Assembly (NCBI GenBank): GCA_002778195.1
Contig: PCDI01000001.1
Coordinates: 248,001-312,000, forward strand
Source of the DNA: Raffaelea ambrosiae
Lineage: Eukaryota > Ascomycota > Sordariomycetes > Ophiostomatales > Ophiostomataceae
Reading direction: 5' to 3'
Length of the DNA: 64,000 bases
The notes under the pieces are model-generated. The model did no database searches. It saw nothing but the letters and a program-made list of their open reading frames with translations, and was not told the origin of the DNA. Both the position numbers and the translations under genes were made by a program. Every line of letters begins with the position of its first letter. Positions within the stretch are counted from its first letter, which is position 1. Below, piece by piece: positions 1 to 12,378 of the stretch.

Positions 1-3000
1 CTGCTGCTTGGTAGTTGGGTGAGGCATTGAGAGCCGGTCAGATGCAACAGGAACTCTTTTGTGCAGCGTATCGTTGCAGCGCCGTTCCTCGCTTCGACTT
101 CTGTCCTTTTTTATTTTCTGGGGGCACAGAGTACAACATCTAGTTAGGCAAGATGCCATGGAAAATACTGTGCAGAAGGAACACCACCTTTACAGCCTCC
201 ATATGCTTGTTTCAGGGCTTCTCGGGTGGGAATTTTCTGGTATCTATTCATCTACGCTGACATGTAGTCTTGAGTTGGGGATTGAGTCGTCACCAAGGGA
301 GTATTTTCAAAGTCACCTGTCCCATTCTGTCACTCACCAACGTTGATTGAGATAGATGGTCGTCGGGTCGGACTTCGTATGGCGATCTCTTGGGGCGGAG
401 TAGGATGATATCAACGATGTGCCAGTCGTATCAGTGTGTATGGTATTTTCCCGCCCGAGTCTTGCGGTCAAAATGGGGGGATCCTCGATATGGACGGCAT
501 TCGACTCTTCATTTTCTCTCCATGTCACGATGTCGTTGCAACACACAAAGTGCCGTTCGACTTTTTGATTGGCTCGTGATCGGACGTATGATCTTGACGT
601 CTATCTGCTCAGTTAGTGTTTTGCTACGGAAACCCTCGTCTGTTGTAGGATGCTGTCAACGGAGAAGAACCCCGATGGCTGTTTTTACTTCTCCGGGGTC
701 TGGGTGCTTACGAAGACGACAACGCAAGGGATGAGGAGCACGGACACTGGGGGAGCCTCGCCGTCGCTAGCTAAATGCTTTATTAGACGTTGAATCGACA
801 ACATAGTATGTTTCTTTGTGCTCTACGCCAGAAGACTTTGGGCGTGGTATGTCGTGGTGATCCACATCTGCTCATATCTGCCCATTCACGGCAGCGGCAG
901 GAAAGTGAAGTCATCCCACTGGCTGGCAGAAGGGATACACACAGACATCATAGACGGACAACTCCGGTCAGATGCCATCAATGGCGCGCCGTTTCAATTC
1001 GAAGCATCAGGACTGTATGGGTGAAAGCGAGAGGAATCGGCCGTTTGGGCCATGTCCAGTTACGTGATACCAAGTACATGGCTACGGGGCAACACACATT
1101 TCGATCACATCTGTGTCTCGCTTGCACGGGTTTCAAGGAGGCTGTGACAACTAGTCTCTACCCATGCCCACACTTTTGCAATGCCGATCCGCCCAGTGCA
1201 CAGTGATCGTGATCGAATAGTACGGTCATATGGGCGCGTGATTTCTGGAACAGGGAGGACAAGGGCTCGTGAAGGGCCCCATACTTGGATCTTACCATCG
1301 TGTTTCGCGCCACAAGGCGTTGTACGAGTAAGGGAGAGAGGATGTGAAAGAAGACAAACAACGTTGGCTAGAGTTGGAAACTCAGGCCTCCATCGACCAG
1401 CCCGAACGAGTTTAGAGAGCCCCAGAAGGAAGGTGCGAGGACGATCAGCAGACCAGGACACTACGAGTTACTGCGTACATAGTAATCATAGCATAAAAAA
1501 GAAAACTGGGGAAAGCCAAGTGGCTGATCAAAGCCGACGCATACATGGTAAGAGCTTGAAGCCACTAAGAGTTGACAACTCTTTTGTTCTGCATTCGCCT
1601 GTTAGATGGAGGGATGGTTGTTTTTTCTGGGAGGGGGGGTTTCTCCCTATTTTCCCACCTTTATCTGTTAGCCCAAGATCTCTCGCTCGCCGAGACCCAT
1701 ATGGCTAGCCTTGGAGCGACCCCCCCTTTCCTTAGCTGGTTGATGAATGAATCTGGCATGTGTCTTTTCGACTTCTGGTTGGCGAACGGCTTTTCCGCGC
1801 CGCGGTTTTCAAAATAGGATAGTCGAGCAGATTTGTGGACGGCTCCCTTTTTCGGCAGAACCTGTGGAACCAAGTGGCTTCTCTCCCTGCATGGACCCGG
1901 CTTTTCAAGAGTGAAGACAGCTGAGTCTGCATTCTGCAATCTGCATTCTGCACCGGCAACGACGGCGGTTATCCACACCGGTTTTGCAGACAGGAGTCTG
2001 CATCAGTGAAACGATGGAGAAAAGGGGGTGGAAACAGCGGTCGCTTGCTAGTTCGGAACTGCAAGTCGGCAGCTCACTCTGGCTTCCTCATGCACCAGGA
2101 TCGCCAGTTTCCGTCGAGCTATCTACAGGCGGCTGGTTATATGGATATTCTGCTTGGCATGTCAAAAAGCACGTCAATTCGTCGATAGTCTGCTATCGGG
2201 CATCCTAGAATTTAAGCAACACTTTGTGGCAGGCGGGATCGACAGCAGATCGGAGAAGGCAACACATTATGGCCGTCCGTTGATAATATGTCTTGATATT
2301 GGGAGACACCAGCTTGCCTCATCTCAGCCCAGACGGTGTTTCATATCGATGTGGATGGTGCACCTGATGGAGAGGCCCGTGTCGCAGAGGTCCGACAGCA
2401 TGGCACGATGCTGGAACAAGTGCTTTCCCAGGATCCCATATGCTATCAATCGTAGACTCGTGTTGAAAGCTGTCTCGCATGATGCATCTGCTGATGTAGC
2501 TGGTGGCTGGACAAGAAAGCCTCGCCAGAGCAGTTGTCTTGCGCATATGTGATGAAACACCACTTTATGCGGCAGATGGACACGAGCAATGGGTCGAGAT
2601 ACCCTGCCCACGGACATTGATTACTCGGTCCCGTTGGAAAGAGCATCTTTCTCCAGATGCAACATTGCCATCCTCACCGACACTTGTCCTGAGACCCGTG
2701 TCAGCGCCCATGTTTAGAAAGCGGACAGGCAAAAATCGCTTGCTGTTCTTCTTTGAGACCATCTACGGAGACCATGTCGGTCGACGTGGACGGAAACGCA
2801 GGAGAAAAGAGGTCCAGGCCTATCGACAGATACGAGGGCACCTCCAGTAAAATGTCGATATTAATTGCCATACGCCCAACGGGTCCTGAGATATTGATTG
2901 GTGCCGAGGCTGTTGTGAAAATAGATTGAGGTTACAATAAACTCCTTCTCAATGTCCATCTCCGCCATACTTACTCGTAGTATCGAAGGAAGGGAAACCA

Positions 3001-6000
3001 ATGCAATAGCACGGCAACCTATCTCAGCTATAATAGATTGATTGGCTGCCATGGGATTAACCATTAGGCTAATGTGCAATGATCTATGTACTGTGGTACA
3101 GCGCCACGGTGCCCTGTGTGCATTTCCATTGCCATGTGTGTAAGCCAACGGCCGAGGAATTGTGTTTGAGGACCAGGATCGACAGGTGTGATTGACGGGA
3201 ACACAGCTTTGGCCCGCTCTTAACAACGACATGCAATAATATGGGAGTTTTATTCTCAGTGATAATTTGTGATTGCACTGCTTGATTTGTTTTGGCTTGG
3301 AAACCCCATATGCCAGGCTGATGTTGCCTGGGACCATTTGAAGATTGGGACATCCCTTCGATGCCAAGAATATCTCCAGGCAGGGAGCACTCTACCGTGC
3401 AGGAAAGCGATATGGAAAGAAGCAGGAGTGCGTTGCTTTGTTTCTTGTACGCGTTGGAAAATTGGAAGGTGGTCCTGCGCACACCCGATGAAAGAACGTG
3501 CCAGATGGAGGGAGTGTGTGTGCAACAACAACTACTATGGCATTTCTTGAAATGTCCTTGCCGTCTCGTGCCAATAGCCTTTCTTGCAGATTGTCTTGCA
3601 TCCATAATGGAAGCTCTACGAGTAATACACCCGTCTCGTATCGTTTCAAAACGCGTCTGTGCCTGTCACCCAAAAGCTTGCTCGTGTCTCGGGTCACGAC
3701 AGAAAGAAAATGCTTACAGAGTACACGTATCTCGAAAGCGGCGTATCGCTTTGCCTTGCTTTGCCTCACTTTGCACCTTCGTAATTTGCTGCAGGATCCT
3801 TTTCTTTCTTTCTTTTCTATTCTTCTTTTCTTTTGGCGTGCGCCTGTGGATATGCTTTGCCTCTGTCCACCGGGTTGACAGTTCTTTTGTGTACATCTGG
3901 TCTCTTCAAAGCAGGCCACGACAACCGTGAGGCGGCCTCATTGCGCGGAGACCCAATTAAAGGACCACTTTTGGCGGACCAGTTTCATTCATTTTTTGCA
4001 TCAGCATGTGGATTTACCGTGAGCAAATCTCCAGAAGCCCACACCATATCCTATGATATGCCCCAGCCACTGTTTTCCACAATACAGACAAGTGGCAACC
4101 TCCCGAGACGTAAACAACACATACTATGTACACGTACCGTATTGCCGCGAAGAAAAAAAAGACATGGCGACCGGGATGCGGCCTGCCGAGGAGCTGGCAA
4201 AGGCTGTCAAGCGTCCTCATTATGTTGCCGTTGTTTGGAAAGGGTGACCAGGCACCTGCCATAATACTGGCATATTGGGGGCGAATGGCAAAATTACACG
4301 TACATGGACTTGTACGGTGTACGTAGTAGAGGCAAAAAAGACAGCAAAGAATAGACTGTCCCTTTGAGCAATACGAAGAAATGTGCAGCGCCCTCCTTCC
4401 TCTTGAGCTTGTTTCGCCTTGCCGTCGCCTCCGCCCAGGCAATTGGTCAGCCGCACCTTAGTTCTCGCTGTTTCGCCTTGATTCTTTCTATTTCCAGTTT
4501 TGTTGGGAACTCGTTTATCCACGGGCTCTGAGCCTCGTTTTGCATTCTGCCAGAGTCCCGGATGCGGCCTGTTGAGCAGTGCGGCAAATTCCCCAGTAGC
4601 GACTGAGGGCCATAACTGATCTTACACTTGCCGAAAAATGAGCCGCCACCTTCATAGGCTTTCAGTCTGTGCCCCATGACTGAAAAAAAAAATAGAAGTG
4701 CCATCCGCCGCAAGGCTTGCCTCGAGCGTGGGAACTGTCAAAAAAAATCGACCTGCCAAGGGAGATGCGAATAACCAGACTGAACAAAGACGGCAAATAC
4801 TCAGTGGCCAAAAACATCACGAGCTGATGTGCTGCGTAAGAGACTTCCCTGTAAGGTACAGAGCCTCGGCAGCCTTATCGAGCACTGACCCGTCGATCCA
4901 ACAGTGTTGGTTTTGACTGTGGATAGAGTTAGGCAGCCGTCTACTATGTAGTTCCGTCAGTCGGCCGATCCGTCCAGAATTAATAGGCACGGTGTGTGCG
5001 AAAGAAATACTTTGCAATTTTGCGGACGCGCGGTATGCCTGCGAAGAGCGATTTGCCACGTCGATATACGTGGGCTACGGTGCGTCTCGCAGACTGCAAT
5101 ACCCATATTAGGCCTGCATTTGGCGCATCAGACTGCAAATCGGCACACCACCAAACAGCCCTTCCATTCATATGGGCGAGATAGCTGCATTGTACGAGTA
5201 GCCTCTGCGCAAGGGACCGTTTCTATCGGGAACGTTTACAACGTGCAGGTAGCGTGGGCTTGGCCACCCAGAACAAGGGACTGGTGAAATCGAAACCACA
5301 CATGTATGAGCACGAACAGAACGTGACCATAAACGGCAGAGCGCTAGAGGCAAGAAAACAGAATAGGCGATGAAGGGCTCGTGGACCAAACCACTCACGT
5401 GAAAACGGCCCTTGTAGACTTGCTGGGAACGTGTTAAAAGCGCCTGTTGTTTGTTTTGTGGCTTTTGAGTCACGATCCAATAGCGAAAGGATTAAGTATG
5501 CTATAAACGTGCTGACGCGAGATAGCATAAGGCTCACGGGGCAAACAAATAGAAAGCCAGAACACTAAAAAAAAACAGGGAAAAAAGGAAGGAATGCGAG
5601 CCAGCATCACGATAGTACTGCTTTGTATGCATGTCCATGTGCTTGGCCAGATCAGTCCAACAAAAAGAGAAGGACTGTTCTGTTGGTGGAAGTGAAAAGA
5701 AAACGACTTCCTATTGGCTGCCACGATCGTGATGAAAGCTTCTTTAGTGAACTATGGTGTGTACGAGTATGGCCGTGGAGCAGAGCCACGATGGCTTAGC
5801 CGCCGATCGAATCCGTTCCCTCAGGAGCACCCCCCCTGCTCTGACGGTTTGTTTCGCTATTCCCAGCTGCACAATGCATAATGGCGACTAAGATTCTTAC
5901 CAGAACCAAGATTCTAGCCTGTGGCAAAGGGAGGAAGACTGGCGAGCAACGGGTTCGGGTGGGGGAAATGACGAAGAACCTTCCGTGACAGGTTTAAAGT

Positions 6001-6416
6001 GGGTTTGTGTGAAAAAAAGAAAAAAAAAAGAATTACTACTCTGTACAGAGAATGTACTCGTACGAATAACGATGTAGCATCGGCTCCGCGGCTAGCCTCT
6101 ATCCATCCAGGGGCTGAGAAGAGAGTGAAAATAAAGGACACATACGGCACTACTATGTAAGTGTGCCAGGTCCAAAACGAGAGCGAGATGCGCGCCGGGG
6201 CAGATTAGTATCATTGCTTTGGCCTTCTGGAACTAGGACTGGACCAAGAGGAGACCAAGTAATAGTAGTACGCGTAGAGGCCTCGAGGCCACCAAGAGGA
6301 CACCGGAGGCGGAGAGTAGTCCACGCGGACATTAGCAGGCAGATCGTCACTTTATGAGCAAGATCTTCAGCACTGGCGACAGACGAAGGTTGTTTCCCTG
6401 CGCAGTAAGATACTGC

Positions 6417-6492
6417 TACGAGTATATACATAGTGCGCACATAGTACAACTTGTATCTTCACATTCGCAGTACGAGTACTATGTACTATGTA
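6417..6492. repeat. Cluster of TACGAGTA / ACTATGTA motifs
   Basis: TACGAGTA occurs at 6417-6424 and 6471-6478, directly followed by two overlapping ACTATGTA copies at 6478-6485 and 6485-6492. The 15-base composite at 6471-6485 recurs exactly at 63322-63336. This is one of the densest clusters of the dispersed motif family in the window. Confidence 0.8.
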
Positions 6493-6883
6493 GTACTCGC
6501 AGCTCGAACAGACTGCAACGGCCTTTGGGCCCTGGTTGGCGTGCGATACTGGACGATGGACGTTTCCTTCCCTTCGAGTTGCGTCAGTTGGCCAGTGGCC
6601 CCAGCGAGCCGAAATGTGAATGCTTGACGGGTCGGTGTCTTTCCAGGCGTGCCCACGCCCAAATCTCCGTTCCAGCGTTCCTACCCATCGCAAAGTGCGA
6701 AACCAGGCAACTGCCCCCCCAGTTTGTCTACATATCCTTGGCTGTGTGCCTTCACACACCGCTTGACTGCGAAAAGGGAGACTCTTTGTCTAGGTCGGCA
6801 CTTGTGACTGGTGGTTCTCGGCCCACTCGGTTTTCCACGGGGCTCGTAGCAAAATACCATCTACTATGTATCTTAACGAACCA

Positions 6884-6903
6884 CCCCCCCCCCCCCCCCC
6901 CCC
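6884..6903. repeat. Poly-C run, 20 bases
   Basis: This is an uninterrupted run of 20 C residues in non-coding DNA. It is the longest of several C or G runs in intergenic parts of the window and is likely length-variable. Confidence 0.95.
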
Positions 6904-7691
6904 GGACGAACACTGGAAACACCGCTGTCGACCACTAGATGCCCTGTCTTGCGGTGGAACGATGGAACGCTCGCAAACAACGGCCGCCTCCGCCCCCTAT
7001 TCTATGGACGCATAGTGCATACCTCATCCCTGGGAGTAGCTACACCGGATGTCACTCGCAGGTGGTGCGAGCTTCTGACATCCCATAGCAGGGTGCTCGC
7101 ACGCTGCAGATGGTTTGGCGTCTGGCTGATTTCCGTTTCAGCAGCACCCGGACGGCGCAGACGAGTAGTATGATACATACGAGAGCGAAAGTGGGCACTG
7201 GGCATTGTTGCATGTATTGGGGAGAGAAACGACTAAAAGCCCCCCTTCTCGTACATACGGGCATACTACTATGTAATGTGCTACGTATATGTATGTACGA
7301 GTAGGAATACAACAAAAACATACTTTGTATGCAAACAGAGTAGGGTGTGCAAAATTACAATGGAACTTCGATTTGGCCGCGAGCACCCCCCTCCTGCATG
7401 CCACGAGAGACAGTTTTCACAAAATGAAATTAGATCTGGCACGAACCAGACCAGCTGACCGTGAAACAATGAGCACACAGAGAAAGAACAGGAATGGGAA
7501 AAAACGGCTAGGCCAGGAAAGCGAGGAAAACCAGGTGAAGCCGCGGGGAATAGGAATGGCATAGCGCCCTGGATGTGCGAGTGAGCACGGACGCACACCA
7601 CATGCAGTTCCCAATATTAGAGCAGCGTCGGATGTGGGAAAGTCGTGGAGGCAAGGGAAGAGCGAGGCAAAGTCTCGTCGTCTGCGGGTAC

Positions 7692-7730
7692 TACATAGTA
7701 ATAGTACATAGTACATAGTACATACGAGTA
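7692..7730. repeat. Tandem TACATAGT copies ending in TACGAGTA
   Basis: TACATAGT, the reverse complement of ACTATGTA, occurs at 7692-7699, 7705-7712 and 7712-7719, followed by TACGAGTA at 7723-7730. This is a near-tandem cluster of the dispersed intergenic motifs. Confidence 0.8.
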
Positions 7731-10700
7731 GTACATACTCTATGGTAACCTTGGCTCCACATCTGCCTCTCTGCCTGTCACCGCAAGCGAGAGGAGTGGA
7801 GCCAGAAGTGGTCCGAGCTCTGTTCTTCCAGTCTGTCTTGGCCAGTCCTGTCTTTTCTTTTTCCTGCTCTTTGGCGTGTCCGTATTCCTTGTTGCGTATT
7901 TTTCACGGGCAAATCTCTACCCGCCGTGTGCCGTGCCATCGAGACCCACACCCAGCCTACCCATCCCGGCAGGTTGCACTTTCCGAGTGTGTCTAGGTCT
8001 GCAGCCTCGTAAATTTTATTAGGGGACGCCGCGTTTTGCCGGGCGTGTGAGAGCCCGTCGATGGGTGTGGTGGGAGGGTTGCTGTTGCTACCACCACACA
8101 CAAGCAGAAGCGTCTGCGTGCATGATGACAAAAGGAGTGGCACGGAAGAGGGAAAAAGTGAGGCTGCCGAAGTGAACGACTGGATGACTGTGGGCGAATC
8201 CCCCTGTGACCCAGACGCACTCTGCAACAATCTGCCAAGTTTCTCGGGAGACAATCTGGCCCCGTCAGCCCATGGAAGGAGAAGGGAAAGCAAGACCCCC
8301 CAAACCAGGGCTGATCTGGTGCAAGGCCCTCCCCTCTTCTATTTTTTGATTTTCATGTTTTGCAATCAGAGCAATTTCCCCAAACGACAAGCGTCTGCAA
8401 GACTGTGATTGTCTCCTGTCCATCCATTGCGACCCTGCACGGATGGGGATATTCACGGCAAGCGCAAAGAGAAAGGCCAGGGGAGGCACACGCCTTGGAA
8501 TCTTTGTGGCCCCGGCGCGTCCTACGGAGCAAGATACTATCTACGAGTCATAGTGTACGATATGTACGAGTATGAGCGACGGCGGGGGGTGTTTCTGCTA
8601 TTCTTGGGAGACAGGACCGGGCAGGGCGGGAACAAAGGCGCCGTCTTACATACTATGTAGTAGAATAGGAGAGGCCGGCACCAATGCACATTTTGCGCCT
8701 CGCCCCCAGGCCAATGGCCCTGCCTTGCCCGCCTGTGCTGCAGGAGCCAAAGCAGCCAACCTCCCGAAGAGACCGCCAATCAACCAGCCACCTATCCATA
8801 GCCACATGTCGCCTGCATACAGACCGTGGCAGGAAAGACTGGCTCGGTCTGACCAGTCAGATGGTTGCGGGTGGGCATACTATGTATTTCCTTGTTCTAG
8901 GCCTACGAGTACTCTGCAAGAGTCTGCCCCAGTCTGCTTTCCAGAAGTCTTCGTCACCGCCCTTTGGCATGGCTATCCGGCGTTCTCTGTGAGAAGTGTT
9001 TGGGAAGTGGCCAGGCAGCCACCAACCAGAAACGAGAAGCCAATCTGTTGTGCACCACTGAAGTTTGTCGTGCCGTGGGTCCACCCCGTCATCGTTTCTG
9101 CTCCGTCTCAAAAACGAGACAAAAGAGATCCAAACAGCCGTCGTACTCGTAGACAAGCAAAACTTCGCCTCACGCAAGTCTTGTCAATGCACTGGGGGAG
9201 CCAGCAAAGTGGGACGGGAAAACGGGCGATCTGGCAAACCTGGCCACACACCCAACAGGCCCCCTGGCAAGGCGGCGAACCCCTCCCAGGCATAGCCCGA
9301 TCGAAACAGAGCGAGGCAGCTCTGAAGCGTAGGTGTTTCGGTATGGGCCAGCCCAGTGGGCAAGCATGTAGTTTGGAAAAAGGCAGGGGAAAAAAAGGAA
9401 AAAAAAGGGAAAAAAAAAGGAAAAGAAGGGCAAAAAAAAAACAGGGCGACTATGCAGCGCCACGACGCCAAGATAAGCTGAGGCACGCCAATCAGTGGGC
9501 GCGTTGTCGCTGATGTGTGCCCAACTGCATGCAGTTAATGGACGAGAGCGGTGCAGATTATTACAGTTGTGTTGCGGGTTTGTTGCAGTTTTGGCGCGGG
9601 CGCAATGAGGCAGCGCCGTAGAGGACAAGACACACATTGTCTTGCACCCCAAAAGTACTAATGTAACTAATAGTATCTTACGAGTACAGAGAAATCCCGC
9701 AAGGGCGTCTTGTTAGGGGGCCGCTGCCGAATGGGTGCGGGTGCTTAACAGACGATCCTCTGGTCGCACCTTCCAGCACACATGCCGGTCGGAGTTAGTG
9801 GAGTACATAATATTACTGCGAACTGCATGGTACGACCCTGGTACCGCCTAACAGCGTCTCGGCAGTGGCTCTTGCCGGCTTCTGTGCTCCAAGCCGTCCA
9901 CTTCTACTACTTTGTACGAGTAGTAAGACATTGGGGCAGACCAGTCAGCCGCTTTGTGCGCCTCCCTAGTTGGCCGACCGCTGGCAAAGATCATCACCAC
10001 CGGCGGCAGCAATCACCAGAGGGCGAAAATCACGGCTGGTCACCCGCCGTGCACACACACGGTCTGCACACCCCAAGGGTGTGTTGGTGCTGACACACAC
10101 AGACACGCAGCAGGGAACTCGCACGCATCATCAGTCTGCCTCTTGCCGCCAGAATCCGCACTTTCCGTGGGTCACACCTGTCCAGTAGAATCGCAGAATT
10201 GCCACGCTCCAGCACCAACACAGCATATCACTCTGCAGGTCATGGAGGTGGCAGCCTATGGCCAGTCGCTGCTGCAAATAAGAGAGGCAGGCACAGGGTG
10301 GGCAGACGCACCCTGCCGCAGTGCTGGGGCCTGGACCTTGCTCAACGGGCTGTGAGTGGTCTGTTGTGTCTTTGTTGTGGCCACAGTGCCAGCCAACAGA
10401 CTCCAGACCCCGTCCTCCCTTTCTCGTCTTTCCGCCTTTCTTTCCCTGCCCTGTTGCCTGTTGCTCCTTTGCCCTGTGCAGAATAGCCCGTGGTCGTGCG
10501 TCAACGCTAGCGTGCGTCTTGTGGCAGACTGGCTTGCCATGAGTGGCTGTGGCACCACCCACACTACCCTCCTCCAATCCTGTCCAAGTGGACTAGTCAT
10601 TTCGTGTGTGTCAGACAAACACTCGTATGTACATGCCGGGGAGACCAGACAGAAGGCCACCGAGGACCAGTAAAGAGAGCCAACGAGACCCGTCCTCGCC

Positions 10701-12182
10701 CCATTCGTGTCCCACTTCTAGCTCCTCCGCTGGCTCCTCATTGCTCTCATCGTCGTCACCCCCCCCACAACCATCTTTGGGATCTTTCCCGCATTAGCTC
10801 TAGCACTAGCTGGCCTCTCTCTCTGTGACTGGGCGCCCCGAAGAGCGTGAGAACGGAAGATTAGGAGTGGAGGAAGAAGAAGAGAACGAGAGCAGGGCTA
10901 ACCAGAGATAGCCATGTACGAGTAATACAAAGTAGGATGGCACCAGAATCAGAGACACGCAGACACGCCGATATGCAGACACGCGGACGGCACTAACAAG
11001 ATACTACCCAGCACGACCAGCACACTGTTGTTCGTTCAGTCTCTCCTCGCCCTCGCCGATTGTGTCCCAGACCACCGCTAGTGGCCAGCCAGCCCAGCCG
11101 ACCTGCAAGCCCTGCAAGAACATGCGAGACTTGCACGTCTTCGTGCAGCAGAGCAGCGCACCTGCACAAGTGGGTCGCTTTGTTGGCCACTCCTGGCCCT
11201 CTGGGTCTCTGGGTCCCCTCTTGGCCCTCCTTACCCTGCTCTGCGTCTTCCTTTGGGCTTGGCCCCCCCCCCCCCTTCGTCTTTCCTCCACCCCCCTTCT
11301 CCTTCCATGGCCCCATGTTTATTAAGAACAGGGGTGGAACCGTTTATTGCCTTGCCCATGCTCCTTTGGCATGTAAGGACTTTCTTTACGTACCCTGGTC
11401 TCCAGTTTCTCACCAAGGCACACCCTGGTCTCAGCATTCCCCTCTAAAACCACGCAACACGGCCTCTTCCCTCCATAAACTAGCTTCCTGCACTAGTGAG
11501 AGCGGCAAGACGCCCGGTCCAGTGCAAACCTTCACACACCTCTTCTCGATCATATGTATCTCAATCTCTAGCTCCATCCGCTTCCTGCGATACACTCCAG
11601 GAAAACTGCTGCTATCAATATCTACAACATCCTCCCCGTTGATATTGCACTTTTCCTCCCCCCTTCCTTTCCTGTCCATATTCGACCTTCTTCATCACGC
11701 TCCCTACAAACACGTTTTCTCTGGCCGTTCCTTTTTCTTTCTCCTGTTCCATTCTTATTTTCCTTTTTTATTAATTCACGTTCAACTTTTCTTCCTCTTT
11801 CCATTGTCGACCAAAGGAGCTACGTGCCATCCACATTACATCGCCTGGACAGATACCCCAAGACCATATCTGACAGCCATCCCTCTTCCACTTTGGCCAT
11901 TACGTTGCCTATTGACTCGTTAAATCGAAGCTCAACCAACTCGCCTACTCGCTTTCAACCGTGTCGCATCTTCTACTCGAGCCACTGGGACCCGACGACT
12001 CGAACTTTGGATTGCCCACATGAGAGCCTGATACCATAGCCAAGGATCCGATTCTTTTCCCGGGGGACCTCATCTCGCGACTTGTCCTATCTGCTTTTAA
12101 CTTGAACCACGTCCGGATCTCTCTTTTTTTCTTCTCAACTTTCTTCCGGTGTTCTGGACTTGAAGTTGGTTGGCACAACTTC

Positions 12183-12212
12183 ATGGTAATTGTTCTGTTC
12201 AGTCTTGTATAA
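12183..12212 (+). other. Possible upstream ORF in the kinase leader
   Basis: An ATG at 12183 opens a ten-codon frame that closes with TAA at 12210-12212, about 170 nt before the kinase start codon. A minimal ATG-AGA-GCC-TGA frame lies at 12020-12031. Whether either is in the mature leader depends on the unknown transcription start and on leader splicing. Confidence 0.3.
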
Positions 12213-12213
12213 G

Positions 12214-12229
12214 TTTTTTTTTTTTTTTT
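12214..12229. repeat. Poly-T run, 16 bases, in the kinase leader region
   Basis: A run of 16 T residues lies about 150 nt upstream of the kinase start codon. It could be a promoter poly(dA:dT) element, or the polypyrimidine part of a leader intron. Confidence 0.85.
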
Positions 12230-12378
12230 GAAAAGAACGAACAGACACCCCACCAGGACACACCCTATTTGCATCTCTTTCCTTCGCGCAAGTCCTTGCA
12301 AGCATATTGGCCAAAGGAAGAGGAACCAAAGACCCAATCCAGAAAAGACAACGCAAGATCCCGGAGATCCCAAATATC

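Larger units (their letters stand above)
1..12378. other. 12-kb gene-free stretch upstream of the kinase gene
   Basis: I find no recognisable protein or RNA gene here. The longest open frames (for example 8572-9513 and 11060-11923) are low-complexity, lack domains and show no splice-linked continuation. The stretch holds many copies of two 8-bp motifs, TACGAGTA and ACTATGTA, a 20-base C run and short TCTGCA repeats near 1923-1960. From about 11,270 it becomes strongly pyrimidine-rich, as in many fungal promoters and 5' leaders. It may be an extended regulatory region, a non-coding transcript locus or old decayed sequence; the sequence alone does not decide. Confidence 0.6.

Noticed and set aside
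8572..9513. A 313-codon open frame on the plus strand
   Set aside because: The start overlaps a repeat motif, the composition is erratic with a poly-Lys/Arg stretch from an A/G tract, and no domain or splice-linked neighbour is seen.
11060..11923. A 287-codon plus-strand open frame upstream of the kinase
   Set aside because: It runs through pyrimidine-rich DNA, reads as Ser/Pro/Phe/Leu low complexity and resembles a promoter or leader rather than a gene.
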